DNA of 64,000 bases from SHYR01 sp036013055 (GCA_036013055.1 DASCQM010000011.1:1-64000); one strand, 5' to 3'; counted from the stretch's first letter, positions 1 to 8,297 are shown. Numbers and translations: made by a program. The notes: a model not told the origin generated them from the sequence alone.

Positions 1-174
1 GAGTCGGGAGCGGAATTCGGACATCACTCACTCCGCTGGACGGCGAAAGCAACTCTCAGATCGGTTTTTCTAAATACAGGGATCCGGGAGGCCGACGTCA
101 GGCGTCTCGGAATGGCGAGATCGAGCGGACGTGGGCGTACTGGGGCGAATAGCGAGGGAACAGCGAACATACAA

Positions 175-203
175 AGGGACGACTGCTGTCCAGCGCCGTC
201 CCT
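175..203 (-). terminator. Possible terminator of tRNA-Lys
   Basis: A 7-bp inverted repeat (175-181 with 197-203) encloses a 15-base loop that can itself pair further. Read on the minus strand it lies 14 bases beyond the tRNA 3' end and is followed by a short T-containing run. This is the position and shape of an intrinsic terminator, but the U-tract is weak. Confidence 0.45.
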
Positions 204-216
204 GGGTGTGTGTGCG

Positions 217-291
217 TGGTAGGCCCGAGAGGGATCGAACCTCCGACCGATGGATTAAAAGTCCACTGCTCTACCACTGAGCTACGGGCCC
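217..291 (-). tRNA. tRNA-Lys (anticodon UUU)
   Basis: The minus strand gives a complete cloverleaf: acceptor stem GGGCCCG with CGGGCCU (first pair G-U), a D-arm, an anticodon loop CUUUUAA reading UUU, and a T-arm with GGTTCGATCC. The discriminator is A and CCA is encoded (217-219). It stands alone, transcribed away from the thioredoxin gene. Confidence 0.95.
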
Positions 292-404
292 ACCGAGAGG
301 TTACTAGGCGCAGCTATCGCGCGGTACGCGGCGGGTTCGTGGCACTTCGACGGGGAGCGATGTCACAACGATCGCGCTGAGGGGATACGCGACGTAGACC
401 GCGC

Positions 405-1007
405 TCAGGATGCCCCGGCATCCGCCATGGCCACGCCCTCGGTCAGTGCGTCGCCGATCACCGGCCCGTACCGCAGCAGCCTGAGGATGCCGTCGCGATC
501 GATGAAGAAGGTCGCGGGCAGCCCGATCACGCCGTAGCGGTCGGCGACTGCTCCATCATCGGTGTCGAAGGCAACGGTGAAGGTGATACCCACCGCATCG
601 ATGAAGTCGAGGGCGGCGGAGCGACTGTCGCCCGCTGCGAAGTTGATGGCGATGATCGCGAGGTCGCCATCGGCGGCGCGCTGCTCATGGAGTTGCTGAA
701 ACTCCGGCATCTCTTCGAGGCACGGGGAACACCACGATGCCCAGAAGTTGAGGACCACGCTTTGCCCTCGGAAGTCGGAGAGCCGCAACGTGCCGTCGCG
801 AGTCTCGACGGTGAAGTCCGGTGCCAGCGAGCCGATCTCGGGCGTGTTCGCCGTCAGCATGCCGAGGGCAGTCTCGCCATCGGTGCCGCCAGTCGCGTCG
901 TTGCTGAGCATCTCGCGCTGCACGAAGAGCGCCACGATCACGCCGAGGATCGCGACCACGAGCAGGCGTCGAATGAGGGGGTGCCGTTCTAGCTCCATCG
1001 CCGTCAC
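405..1007 (-). CDS. TlpA/ResA-like membrane-anchored thioredoxin
   Basis: This 200-residue protein has one N-terminal membrane anchor (about 14-29) and then a TlpA-type thioredoxin fold on the outer face. The active site is WASWCSPC with Cys93 and Cys96, and the cis-proline is Pro164 in GLPATFFID. Such proteins reduce cysteines during cytochrome c maturation or copper-site assembly of oxidases. It is the last gene of a minus-strand run with a CcdA-like protein that could feed it electrons across the membrane. The start is uncertain: a GTG (1007) and an in-frame ATG (998) both follow GAGGGG. The link to the oxidase near 8-12 kb is inferred from shared control motifs. Confidence 0.88.
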   Translation of the reverse strand: MTAMELERHPLIRRLLVVAILGVIVALFVQREMLSNDATGGTDGETALGMLTANTPEIGSLAPDFTVETRDGTLRLSDFRGQSVVLNFWASWCSPCLEEMPEFQQLHEQRAADGDLAIIAINFAAGDSRSAALDFIDAVGITFTVAFDTDDGAVADRYGVIGLPATFFIDRDGILRLLRYGPVIGDALTEGVAMADAGAS

Positions 1008-1024
1008 GGACCCCTCACTGGTGG

Positions 1025-1615
1025 CTAGATCCAGCCGTATGGCGCGCCGCGGCGGTAGGCGCCGAAGACGAAGAGCGCGGCAAGTGCAAAGAGGGCGGCG
1101 GTGATCTCCGTGTCATACGGCGAGTGAATCTGCGCGGCCATGATGATCGCGGTCAGCACCAGCATCAGGCAGCCCGTCGCGCCCCGCTTGCGCAGCAGGC
1201 GGCTGCGTCCGGCCTTCGCAACGTCCGCGGGATCGGGCGTCCCGTCTGGCGCGTTGGGGCCGAAGACGCGGTCGATGTCCGGCTGCAGCAGGAAGTAGAT
1301 CCAGTTGTGGATGCCCATGATCACGATCCACGCGCCGAACTTCACCAGTAGCTGCTCGTTCGACAGGATGTCGCCGAGTTCGAGTGAGGGATGCTCGATC
1401 ACCAGCACGACGCCGAGGATCACCGCAGTCCACTGCACGAAGTAGCAGCGCCAGAGGATGCCTTTGACGATGCGTTCCATCAGCCGGTCCGCGTCGATGT
1501 GCGAGGGCCCCAGTTTGCCGCGCTCGCTGACGACCACGAGGTTGTAGTACGGCGCCGCCATCAGCACCACGGTGACGACGTGTAGCACGAGTATCAGATC
1601 GAATAACTGCGACAT
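1025..1615 (-). CDS. Four-helix integral membrane protein
   Basis: This 196-residue protein has about four or five hydrophobic helices, at roughly 5-25, 53-72, 90-112, 145-165 and 172-188. It resembles the loosely defined CopD/DUF2269 class of small membrane proteins often found near respiratory or copper genes, but no diagnostic residues can be named. It lies between the CcdA-like gene and the thioredoxin on the same strand with gaps of about 20 bases, so the three are probably one operon. A role in membrane redox or copper handling is an inference from context only. Confidence 0.7.
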   Translation of the reverse strand: MSQLFDLILVLHVVTVVLMAAPYYNLVVVSERGKLGPSHIDADRLMERIVKGILWRCYFVQWTAVILGVVLVIEHPSLELGDILSNEQLLVKFGAWIVIMGIHNWIYFLLQPDIDRVFGPNAPDGTPDPADVAKAGRSRLLRKRGATGCLMLVLTAIIMAAQIHSPYDTEITAALFALAALFVFGAYRRGAPYGWI

Positions 1616-1636
1616 CGTGGCGTTCCTGCCTGTTCG

Positions 1637-2074
1637 CTAGACCCCGAATAGCGCTAGCCCGCGCACGACGACGGTCTCGCCCCAGCTCATCAGCTCCCAT
1701 TCGAGCGATGTCATCAGGTGCGAGGCGCCCGCCATGAAGACGGCTGCAAGCACCAGCATCATCACGCCGCTGCCTGCGCGCAACCAGCGCTCAAGCGAGA
1801 CGCGACGATGCAGCGTGAGGCCCTCGGGGAGGCCTGTCACGACCAGCACGAACGGCAGCAGGTAGCCGAACGCGAGGATACCGAAGGCCGCAAAGACGAC
1901 GCCCATCGATGCCGCACCGAGCACGGTGAGCAGCGGCATCAGCAGCGTGAGCCCGACGATGCCGACGCAACTCGCGCAGCCGAGCGAGAGGCCGATGCCG
2001 AGGATGAACGAGCCGGCAGTGGACATGCCATCGCCCTGCTCCGCCTGCGCAAACCTGGTGGGATCAATTGGCAT
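1637..2074 (-). CDS. CcdA/DsbD-like membrane protein with Cys-x2-Cys
   Basis: The 145-residue product begins at the ATG at 2074, which follows a clear GGAAGGAGGA ribosome site; the reading frame is open further upstream but has no such signal. It has three to four hydrophobic helices. A CASC pair (Cys33, Cys36) lies in the first helix, within GLSLGCASCVG, as in CcdA/DsbD proteins that carry thiol electrons across the membrane. It is shorter than CcdA (about 220-240 residues) and lacks the second half of that fold, so direct function is uncertain. It is the first gene of the operon that ends with the TlpA-like thioredoxin. Confidence 0.68.
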   Translation of the reverse strand: MPIDPTRFAQAEQGDGMSTAGSFILGIGLSLGCASCVGIVGLTLLMPLLTVLGAASMGVVFAAFGILAFGYLLPFVLVVTGLPEGLTLHRRVSLERWLRAGSGVMMLVLAAVFMAGASHLMTSLEWELMSWGETVVVRGLALFGV

Positions 2075-2266
2075 CGAAGTCCTCCTTCCGAGTGCCGTTC
2101 GGTACAGGAAGCGGCCACCCGGCGATGTCGTGAAATCGCACCGCGAGGCAGCCCTCGGTAATGCCCATAAGGGGCGAGCGCTTCGCCCGGAGCGATCAGT
2201 CGATGTCATCGTGATTCCTCCACGAATGCAGCATCGTGCAAATCATCACGACCGCACGCTGGCGTT

Positions 2267-2405
2267 AGTCCCGGATTCATATGGACATTCGTGCAGACCG
2301 TCACAAGTAATTCTTGACGTTGGTCCTGCCGACGTCGGGACATTCGTCCGGACCGCCAGAATCAAGGTCGGGCGCTAAGTCCCGGACACAGAGGGACGTT
2401 CGTCG
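2267..2405. promoter_or_regulatory. Three GGGAC-N4-GTC operator-like sites between divergent genes
   Basis: The 382-base interval between the CcdA-like gene and the Rrf2 regulator holds three related sites. Site A (2267-2293) is AGTCCC followed by TGGACATTCGTG. Site B (2334-2353) is a 20-base near-palindrome built on GGGACATTCGTCC. Site C (2378-2405) is AGTCCCGGAC followed by GGGACGTTCGTC. Sites A and C share the order AGTCCC then GGAC-N4-GT. The same 12-mer GGGACATTCGTC occurs inverted upstream of the oxidase operon. The placement suggests an operator for both divergent units; the binding protein is unknown and could be the adjacent Rrf2 regulator. Confidence 0.6.
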
Positions 2406-2456
2406 AGCGCCGCGATGAATGTTGAGTACTACGCTTCAGGAGTTCTGAGAGGCGTC

Positions 2457-3023
2457 ATGGAGCACACGTTGACGCGCAAGGGTGACTACACGGTGCGAGC
2501 CGTGCTTTCTCTCGCCCGCCACCATGTTGGTGAGCGTCGGAAGGCGCGTCAGATCGCTTCCGAGATGGACGTGCCGCTCGCCTATCTGCGCCAGATTCTC
2601 GCCAACCTGGTGCAGTACGAAGTGCTGAGGTCGGTCGCCGGACCGGATGGCGGCTACGAGCTGTGCGAATCGCCCGACCAGATCACGTTGCTCAGAGTGA
2701 TCGAACTTGCCGAGGGGCCGATCGAGGCGCGTGCCTGCGCCCTCTCGGGAGGGCCGTGCGACTGGGAGACGGTCTGCCCGCTGCACGAGACGTGGGCACG
2801 TGGCACGGAGCTACTGCGACAACATCTCGCAGGAACAACGTTCAGCGAGCTGGCGGAGGTCGACCGGTCGATCGAGACGGGTCATTACGAGTGGCCCTCA
2901 GACATCCCGCCTCACGCGGTCACGGTGATCCGCCGCGGTCTGCGCGATGAGGATCAGGGCGAACAGGGTCTGCTGGCCGACAGCCCCGACAGTGCGGCCG
3001 GCGCGGCGCCGTCCGTGGAGTAG
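2457..3023 (+). CDS. Rrf2-family transcriptional regulator, probably Fe-S
   Basis: The ATG at 2457 follows GAGAGG by five bases and gives the typical Rrf2 opening TLTRKGDYTVRAVLSLA; an earlier in-frame ATG at 2415 has no ribosome site. The 188-residue protein has the N-terminal winged helix, with recognition region around VPLAYLRQILANL, then Cys94, Cys101 and Cys107. These are placed like the three ligands of [2Fe-2S] Rrf2 proteins such as IscR and NsrR. The tail is longer than usual and low in complexity. It is divergent from the CcdA-TlpA operon across an operator-rich region, so it is the natural candidate to sense redox, NO or iron status and control that operon. Confidence 0.88.
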   Translation: MEHTLTRKGDYTVRAVLSLARHHVGERRKARQIASEMDVPLAYLRQILANLVQYEVLRSVAGPDGGYELCESPDQITLLRVIELAEGPIEARACALSGGPCDWETVCPLHETWARGTELLRQHLAGTTFSELAEVDRSIETGHYEWPSDIPPHAVTVIRRGLRDEDQGEQGLLADSPDSAAGAAPSVE

Positions 3024-3056
3024 GGGCCGCAGCGCGCGGCTGCGAAAGGAAACGGC

Positions 3057-3413
3057 ATGAAATCTGCGATTCTGCTCGTTGCGGTGGCGTTGACCGCCGC
3101 CGTGACCGCTGCCCTCTTCAGCGCCTGCAGCAGCGACGCCGACATCGAGGTCGGCAACGCCGCGGTGATGGCGCGATACGTGGAGGTCGGTGGCGCACTC
3201 GATGGCACGAGCGTCCGCTCCGCCGGGCCCTTCGATGAGGTGTTCTGGGCGCGCTGCGTGACCGACGAGAGCGCGACTTGTCTGCCGGTGCTGATCGTCG
3301 AGACGATCAACGGGAACGTCTTCGATATCCCGGTGACGCGAGAGTGCTTCGACGCGACTCGACCGGGCGTCCCATGGCCACCCTCCAGCGCGCTCTCACC
3401 CTGCAACGACTGA
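3057..3413 (+). CDS. Small secreted lipoprotein, function unknown
   Basis: This 118-residue protein starts with a signal peptide that ends in a lipobox-like FSAC (Cys at about residue 22), so it should be lipid-anchored outside the cytoplasmic membrane. The mature part is acidic and has four further cysteines (in WARCVTD, SATCLPV, TRECFDA and SPCND), possibly forming two disulfides. No family is recognised. It follows the Rrf2 gene by 33 bases on the same strand with GAAAGGAA before its ATG, so it is probably co-transcribed and may belong to the same thiol-redox regulon. Confidence 0.75.
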   Translation: MKSAILLVAVALTAAVTAALFSACSSDADIEVGNAAVMARYVEVGGALDGTSVRSAGPFDEVFWARCVTDESATCLPVLIVETINGNVFDIPVTRECFDATRPGVPWPPSSALSPCND

Positions 3414-3450
3414 CGGACCGCGCGTCGTCAGTGACGAGCGGCTGCCTGCC

Positions 3451-4995
3451 TCAGGGCCGCATGGGTCGCATGCGCATGCCGACCTGCGTGCGCAGTTCGA
3501 TCTGGGCGCGCTGCACCCACTCGACGGTGAGCTGACGGGTCTCGCGCGGGTCGATCAGGTCGTGCAGCCCGAATGACTCGGCACGCAGGAACGGAGTGCG
3601 GTCCTTCTCGTGCTCCGCTTCGAGTTCGAGGCGACGTTGCTCGGGATCGGGCGCGGCTTCGATCTCGCGTCGATAGGCCGCCCAGACGCCGCCCTCGATC
3701 GGGATCGAGCCCCACTCGCCTGATGGCCACGCGTAGACGGGGCCGTTGCCGTTGTGGTGCGCGCCCTGAGCGACGCCGTAAGCGCGGCGCACGATGAAGT
3801 TCACCCACGGCACCGCGGCCTGATTGACGGCAGCGAGAGCGCGCACGCCCTTGCGCAGGGTGCCGGATCGTTCTGCGTCGACGCCGACCATGAAGCCCGG
3901 TTCGTCCTCGAAGCTGAGGATCGGCAGATGGAACGTGTCGCAGAGGTCGACGAAGCGGCTCAGCTTGTCGGCCGTATCGGCGTCCATCGCGCCGCCGTTG
4001 AAGTTCGGGTCGTTGCACATGACGCCGACGGGGTAGCCATCGACGCGCGCCAGCCCGGTCATCAGGGCTCGGCCGAAGTGGGGCGTGATCTGGAAGAAGG
4101 AGCCGTCGTCGACGATGGCGGTGATCAGTTGATCGGGGCGGAACGTGCGACGTCGATCGCGGGGGATGATCGACAGCAGTTCCTCCGTACGCCCGTCCGG
4201 TGCGTCCGCCGGCTCGGCGCGTGGCGGCAACTCCCAGACGTTCGGCGGCAGGTAGCCGAGGAACGCCGCGATCTGACGCAGGCAATCCGCCTCGTCCTCG
4301 GCGACGTTGTCGACGAGCCCGCTGAAGGCGTGCACGCGCCACCCGCCGAGCTCCTCCTTCGACGGCGCGTGCCCGATCGCGCGTTCGACGACCGGCGGAC
4401 CACCCGCGAAGAGGAATGAGGCATCTCGCACCATCACCGAGAAGTGGCTCGCGGCGACCCTCGCAGCCACGATGCCGGCGCAGGCACCCATCGCCCCGGC
4501 GACCACCGGCACGGTGCCCAGCAGGTCAGCGTGAGGCGAGACCGGGGATCCGGCGAGCGCGCGCCCGGCGTGGCGGCTGGTGTTCGTCTTCACGCTGCCG
4601 CCGGCACCCTCGTGCAGTCGCACCAGCGGCACCTTCAACTGCCGCGCCTGGTGTTCGATGTAGTAGCCCTTGGCGCTGCCGCCGCCGTCCGACGCGCCGC
4701 CGCGGATCGTGGCGTCCTCGCCACCGATCACGACCTCGCGACCATCGATGCGGCCCGTGCCGATCACCGAGTTGGAGGGCGTGATCTCGAGCAAGTTGCC
4801 GTCGTCATCGCGTTCGACACCGGCGCTGATCGGGCCGACCTCACGGAAGGTGCCGTCGTCGAGCATCGCGTCGATGCGCTCGCGCAGCGTCAGTTCGTCG
4901 CGGGAGTGCTTGCGCTCGATGGCCTCAGGGCCGCCCATCGCGGCGGCGATCTCGCGCCTGCGGTTGATCTCGTCGACTTCAGGTTGCCAGGTCAT
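3451..4995 (-). CDS. Acyl-CoA carboxylase beta (carboxyltransferase) subunit
   Basis: This 514-residue protein has the full two-lobed carboxyltransferase fold. The N-terminal lobe opens with RERIDAMLDDGTFREVG and contains the acyl-CoA site region FLFAGGPPVV. The C-terminal lobe contains the biotin-side region LPILSFEDEPGFMVG. Such subunits move a carboxyl group from carboxybiotin to an acyl-CoA (propionyl-, acetyl- or methylcrotonyl-CoA); the exact substrate cannot be read here. No biotin carboxylase or biotin carrier gene is in the window, so it must pair with distant partners. A strong AAGGAGGAG precedes the ATG. It follows two CaiB-type genes on the same strand, suggesting a branched-chain or fatty acid breakdown operon. 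Confidence 0.9.
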   Translation of the reverse strand: MTWQPEVDEINRRREIAAAMGGPEAIERKHSRDELTLRERIDAMLDDGTFREVGPISAGVERDDDGNLLEITPSNSVIGTGRIDGREVVIGGEDATIRGGASDGGGSAKGYYIEHQARQLKVPLVRLHEGAGGSVKTNTSRHAGRALAGSPVSPHADLLGTVPVVAGAMGACAGIVAARVAASHFSVMVRDASFLFAGGPPVVERAIGHAPSKEELGGWRVHAFSGLVDNVAEDEADCLRQIAAFLGYLPPNVWELPPRAEPADAPDGRTEELLSIIPRDRRRTFRPDQLITAIVDDGSFFQITPHFGRALMTGLARVDGYPVGVMCNDPNFNGGAMDADTADKLSRFVDLCDTFHLPILSFEDEPGFMVGVDAERSGTLRKGVRALAAVNQAAVPWVNFIVRRAYGVAQGAHHNGNGPVYAWPSGEWGSIPIEGGVWAAYRREIEAAPDPEQRRLELEAEHEKDRTPFLRAESFGLHDLIDPRETRQLTVEWVQRAQIELRTQVGMRMRPMRP

Positions 4996-5028
4996 AGCTC
5001 CTCCTTCACGCGCGGCTGCGCGGGACGG

Positions 5029-6255
5029 TCATTCAAGGGCACCGGCCGCGGCGTATTCCGCGACCTCGTCAGCGCTCAGGCCGAGTATCTCAGTCAGCAC
5101 CTCGTACGTGTGCTCGCCGATCAGCGGTCCGAGGCGCACGTCCGCGGGGTTGCGACGCGCCTGGATCGGGCTGCCGTGTACGAGGAAGTCGCGGCCCGAG
5201 GGGTGCGGAAGGCGGTGATAGTAGCGATCGCTCAACGTCGGGTCGTCGCGCACGAGTTCGCCGAGGGTCTGGTACGGCCCGGCGGGGATACCGCGCTGCT
5301 GGAGCGCTTCCGCCAACGGCTGCGGCTCCCAGCCGACGGTCCACGCGTCGAGCAGCGCATCGATCGCCTCCTCGTTGCTACGGCGGCCCTCGACGGTGGC
5401 GAAGTCGTCGTCCGCGAGCGCGGAGATGCCGGCGAAGTCGACGAGCGCGGCCCACTGCTCGTCTGACTCGACCGCGATCGCGCACCACGAGTCATCGCCC
5501 TCGCAGTGGTAGAAGTTGTGCGGCGCGGCCACGTCGTCGCGGTTGCCCTTCGGCTGTGGAGCCTCGCCAGTGAGGCTGTGCTCGAGCAGGGTCGTGCCGA
5601 GCAGGCTGACCGTCGATTCGTACTGGCTGACCTCGATGAACTGCCCTTCGCCGGTGCGGTCGCGGTGCATCAGGGCCGCCATGATCGCGATCGCGGCGTG
5701 GAAGGGATTCGATGCGAAGTCGCCGTAGTTGTGCCCCCACGGCACCGGCGCCTCGCCGGGGTGGCCGCTGACCGACTTCAACCCCGCGATGCCTGCGAAC
5801 ATGTCGCCGAATCCGCGCCAGGCGAGGCGCGGCCCGCTGCTCTCCATCGTCGGAATGTTCACGACAATGATGCCGCGGTTCAGCTCGCGCACGACGTCGT
5901 AGCCGATGCCCCAGCGCTCAAGCTGGTCACCCGCGAGGTTGCAGATCACGACGTCGGACGCCACGACGAGCTTCAGCAGTAGCTCGCGGCCGCCGTCTGA
6001 CTGCAGGTTGAGCGTAACCGACGACTTCCCGGCGTTCGCGTCCTGGAAGTAGCCGCCGGTGTCCGGGTTGCTGTTCGCGTCGCCCGGCAGCTCGCCGTAG
6101 AGCGGCGTGCGGTTGCCGCGCCCGACGTCCATGCGACGGCGCGACTCGACCTTGACTACCTCCGCGCCGAAGTCGGCGAGCAGGCGACCCGCCAGTGGGC
6201 CGGCGATGATCCACGAAAGGTCGACGATGCGGATGCCGGAGAGCATGCCGGCCAT
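5029..6255 (-). CDS. CaiB/BaiF family CoA-transferase
   Basis: This is a full-length (408 residue) class III CoA-transferase, moving CoA between carboxylic acids. It opens with LSGIRIVDLSWIIAGPLAGR and has the typical VVKVESRRRMDVGR region. A likely catalytic aspartate lies in NYGDFASNPFHAAIA, where the family carries the Asp that forms the acyl-CoA anhydride. It overlaps the preceding CaiB-like gene by one base, so the two are translationally coupled and may form a heteromer. The acyl-CoA carboxylase subunit follows 33 bases downstream. The substrate is not identifiable from sequence. Confidence 0.88.
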   Translation of the reverse strand: MAGMLSGIRIVDLSWIIAGPLAGRLLADFGAEVVKVESRRRMDVGRGNRTPLYGELPGDANSNPDTGGYFQDANAGKSSVTLNLQSDGGRELLLKLVVASDVVICNLAGDQLERWGIGYDVVRELNRGIIVVNIPTMESSGPRLAWRGFGDMFAGIAGLKSVSGHPGEAPVPWGHNYGDFASNPFHAAIAIMAALMHRDRTGEGQFIEVSQYESTVSLLGTTLLEHSLTGEAPQPKGNRDDVAAPHNFYHCEGDDSWCAIAVESDEQWAALVDFAGISALADDDFATVEGRRSNEEAIDALLDAWTVGWEPQPLAEALQQRGIPAGPYQTLGELVRDDPTLSDRYYHRLPHPSGRDFLVHGSPIQARRNPADVRLGPLIGEHTYEVLTEILGLSADEVAEYAAAGALE

Positions 6256-7487
6256 CAGACGGCCCCCTGCCCGCGCAGTGCCGCGATCTGCGCCTCGGTC
6301 AGCCCAAGGCTGCCGTAGACATCGCTGTTGTGCTCGCCGAGCAGCGGCGGGCGCGCGGCTGCGACGTAGGGCGTCTCGCTGAACCGGACCGGCGCTCCGC
6401 TGTCGAGCAGCGGTGACGGCAGGCCCGGCGCTTCGACCTCGACGAAGGTGCCGCGCGATTGCAGGAACGGGTCGGCCACCAGGTCGGCCGCGTCATGCAC
6501 CGGCAGCCCGATCATCGCGAAGCGCTGGATCAGCTCGACGACCTCGGCGCGGCTTCGTGTCGCGGCGAAGCGAATCATCGCCGCATCAGCGTCGGCGTGC
6601 GCGATGAACTGCGCATCGCCGAGTTCCGCGCGCAGGTCGCGCAGCCCGGCGCTCTCGCCGACGGAGTCGAGCAGCGCGAGCGCCTCGTCGACCTTGCGCC
6701 AGGCGGCAAGCAGGAAGTAGCCGTCCGCGGCTTCGTAGAGCCCGACAGGTAGACCGTCGGTGCGCGGCAGGCGCCGGCGGTCGAACCCGAACTGGTCGTG
6801 GATCGAGGCGTTCCACATCTGGAAGGAGACCAGCGCCGCGACCCGCTGCATCGCGATGTCGATCACCTCGCCGCCGCCGCCGTGCTGCGCCCCGTAGAGC
6901 GCGATCAGCGCGCCGAGCGCCGCCGCGAGCCCGCTCATCTCCGAGGCCTGCTCCGGGCCGAAGCGAGCCGGGCGCTCCTCGGCGTATCCGAAGATGCCGA
7001 GCATCCCACTCATCGCCTGCGCGATCAGGTCGCCGCCCTGCCAGTACACGCGCGGGCCGTCGAGCCCGAACGGCGTCACCGAGACGACGACGAGCGGACG
7101 CGGTCCTGCTGCCAACGCATCGAGGTCTACGCCCCACGACTGTAGCTCGCCGTTGTCGAAGACGACGTCGACGGTATCGAGCAGCCGTCGCAGCAGATCG
7201 AGGCCGCCGGGCGCGGTCGGGTCGAGCGTGATGCCCTGCATCCCGGTGTGGTAGTGGAGGAAGTACAGCGAGGGCGCGCCCTCCTCGCTGGTCGGGACGC
7301 TCGGTGCAGGGTGCTGTGCGGAGGGCGGCGGCCGGTGGCGCTGGAGTGAGCCCCCGGGGCGTTCGAGGCGGATCACTTCAGCGCCGAGCCCCCTCAGCAG
7401 TCGCGGGCCGTAGGCGCCGGGGCCATCGACCAGCGTGAGCGCGCGCACGCCATCGAGGGCGCCGGGGGAGAGCGAGGGTACGACCAT
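6255..7487 (-). CDS. CaiB/BaiF-like protein lacking an obvious catalytic Asp
   Basis: The 410-residue protein has the CaiB/BaiF fold (LDGVRALTLVDGPGAYGPRL at the start, GAEVIRLERPGG, and a C-terminal LLGEHNSDVYGSLG). Where the nucleophilic aspartate is expected, before the GLAAALGALIALY helix, the sequence reads QASEMSG with no Asp. It may therefore be a non-catalytic partner of the next gene, with which it overlaps by one base, or it may use Glu. It is first in the operon with the second CaiB protein and the carboxyltransferase. Confidence 0.82.
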   Translation of the reverse strand: MVVPSLSPGALDGVRALTLVDGPGAYGPRLLRGLGAEVIRLERPGGSLQRHRPPPSAQHPAPSVPTSEEGAPSLYFLHYHTGMQGITLDPTAPGGLDLLRRLLDTVDVVFDNGELQSWGVDLDALAAGPRPLVVVSVTPFGLDGPRVYWQGGDLIAQAMSGMLGIFGYAEERPARFGPEQASEMSGLAAALGALIALYGAQHGGGGEVIDIAMQRVAALVSFQMWNASIHDQFGFDRRRLPRTDGLPVGLYEAADGYFLLAAWRKVDEALALLDSVGESAGLRDLRAELGDAQFIAHADADAAMIRFAATRSRAEVVELIQRFAMIGLPVHDAADLVADPFLQSRGTFVEVEAPGLPSPLLDSGAPVRFSETPYVAAARPPLLGEHNSDVYGSLGLTEAQIAALRGQGAV

Positions 7488-7588
7488 CAGGCGCGGATGA
7501 TAGCGCGTCCGTCGAAGCGCCTGCTTACCGGGCGGTGGTGCGTGCAGCGCCGCTCACGGCCGGGCGAACCATGACACCCGGAGATACA

Positions 7589-7619
7589 GAGAGCCCCCGG
7601 CGTGACGCCGGGGGCTCTC
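7589..7619 (-). terminator. Strong hairpin terminator after the cupredoxin gene
   Basis: A perfect 14-bp stem (7589-7602 with 7606-7619) has a TGA loop and a C5/G5 core. It lies 37 bases beyond the stop of the cupredoxin gene on the minus strand and upstream of the CaiB operon. No U-run follows, so it may act as an mRNA-end stabiliser or transcription barrier rather than a classic intrinsic terminator. Confidence 0.65.
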
Positions 7620-7656
7620 CAGTTGTGTGCCCGAGGTGGGCACTCTGGTCGCGCCG

Positions 7657-8157
7657 TTACTCGACGGTGAAGCCCACGCGCATCCCGAGACCGTAGTGCG
7701 CGGGAATGTTGCAGATCAGCACGTAGCTGCCCGCCTCCAGCGAAATCGTCAGGTCCTCGGAACCGCCGCCATCGAGCGTTGCGGTGCGCCCGAGCACGTC
7801 GAGCACGGTCTCGTCGGCTGCGCCAACGGCGACCGGCAGCGCGTCGGCACCAAGATCGCTCTTCACGACCACGAGCTCGTGCGGCGTCGCGCCGTCATTC
7901 GTCACGCTGAACGTGACCTCGCCGGACTGCCCCGTTGGAACATCGGAAGCGACACCCCACTCGGTGAGTGAGACGGCGATCCCGGCGGCGTCGGCAGCCG
8001 GTGCGGTCGTCGCTGCCGGAGCAGCCGCGGTCGTGGTTGCTGCCGACGACGCGGACGATGATGAATCGTCGTCGCTGTCGCTGCTGCACCCGATCGCCAG
8101 CGCCGCGATCAGCGAGAGCGAGACCCCCGCGACCCACCGGCTCTTGATTGAAATCAT
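7657..8157 (-). CDS. Plastocyanin/auracyanin-like cupredoxin lipoprotein
   Basis: The ATG at 8157 follows AAGGAGAG and opens a signal peptide ending LAIGC (Cys24), so the protein is lipid-anchored outside the membrane. An Ala/Thr/Asp-rich linker leads to a type I copper domain. The ligands are visible: His in TPHELVVV, then Cys, His and Met in CNIPAHYGLGM. Blue copper proteins of this type shuttle electrons, and in Chloroflexota auracyanins take this role. The gene is divergent from the oxidase subunit II gene across a shared control region, which supports a role as its electron donor. The oxidase lacks a fused cytochrome c, in keeping with this. Confidence 0.87.
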   Translation of the reverse strand: MISIKSRWVAGVSLSLIAALAIGCSSDSDDDSSSSASSAATTTAAAPAATTAPAADAAGIAVSLTEWGVASDVPTGQSGEVTFSVTNDGATPHELVVVKSDLGADALPVAVGAADETVLDVLGRTATLDGGGSEDLTISLEAGSYVLICNIPAHYGLGMRVGFTVE

Positions 8158-8245
8158 CCGTCGACTCTCCTTAGACCTGCCGTCCACCTTCTTGCGTTAT
8201 TGGCACGAATGGTCGCCGATCGCGGGCTTGTGACCCACCGCACAT

Positions 8246-8297
8246 AGTCCCGATGTCCATATGACTAAAGTCATAGCGCCTTCGTGACGAATGTCCC
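8246..8297. promoter_or_regulatory. Divergent control region of cupredoxin and oxidase
   Basis: Between the cupredoxin (8157, minus) and oxidase (8335, plus) starts lie three motif elements. AGTCCCGATGTCCAT is at 8246-8260. TATGACT-AA-AGTCATA (8260-8275) is a perfect 7-bp inverted repeat containing GACTAAAGTC, the core of the actinobacterial DosR/DevR box. GAC-GAAT-GTCCC (8286-8297) is the exact inverse of GGGACATTCGTC found near the Rrf2 gene. The clustering suggests co-ordinated control of both units by redox or oxygen state; the regulator is not known. Confidence 0.6.

Noticed and set aside
3428..4342. Long Arg-rich open frames inside the carboxyltransferase gene and many other genes
   Set aside because: They are shadow frames typical of GC-rich DNA, with the true gene in another frame.
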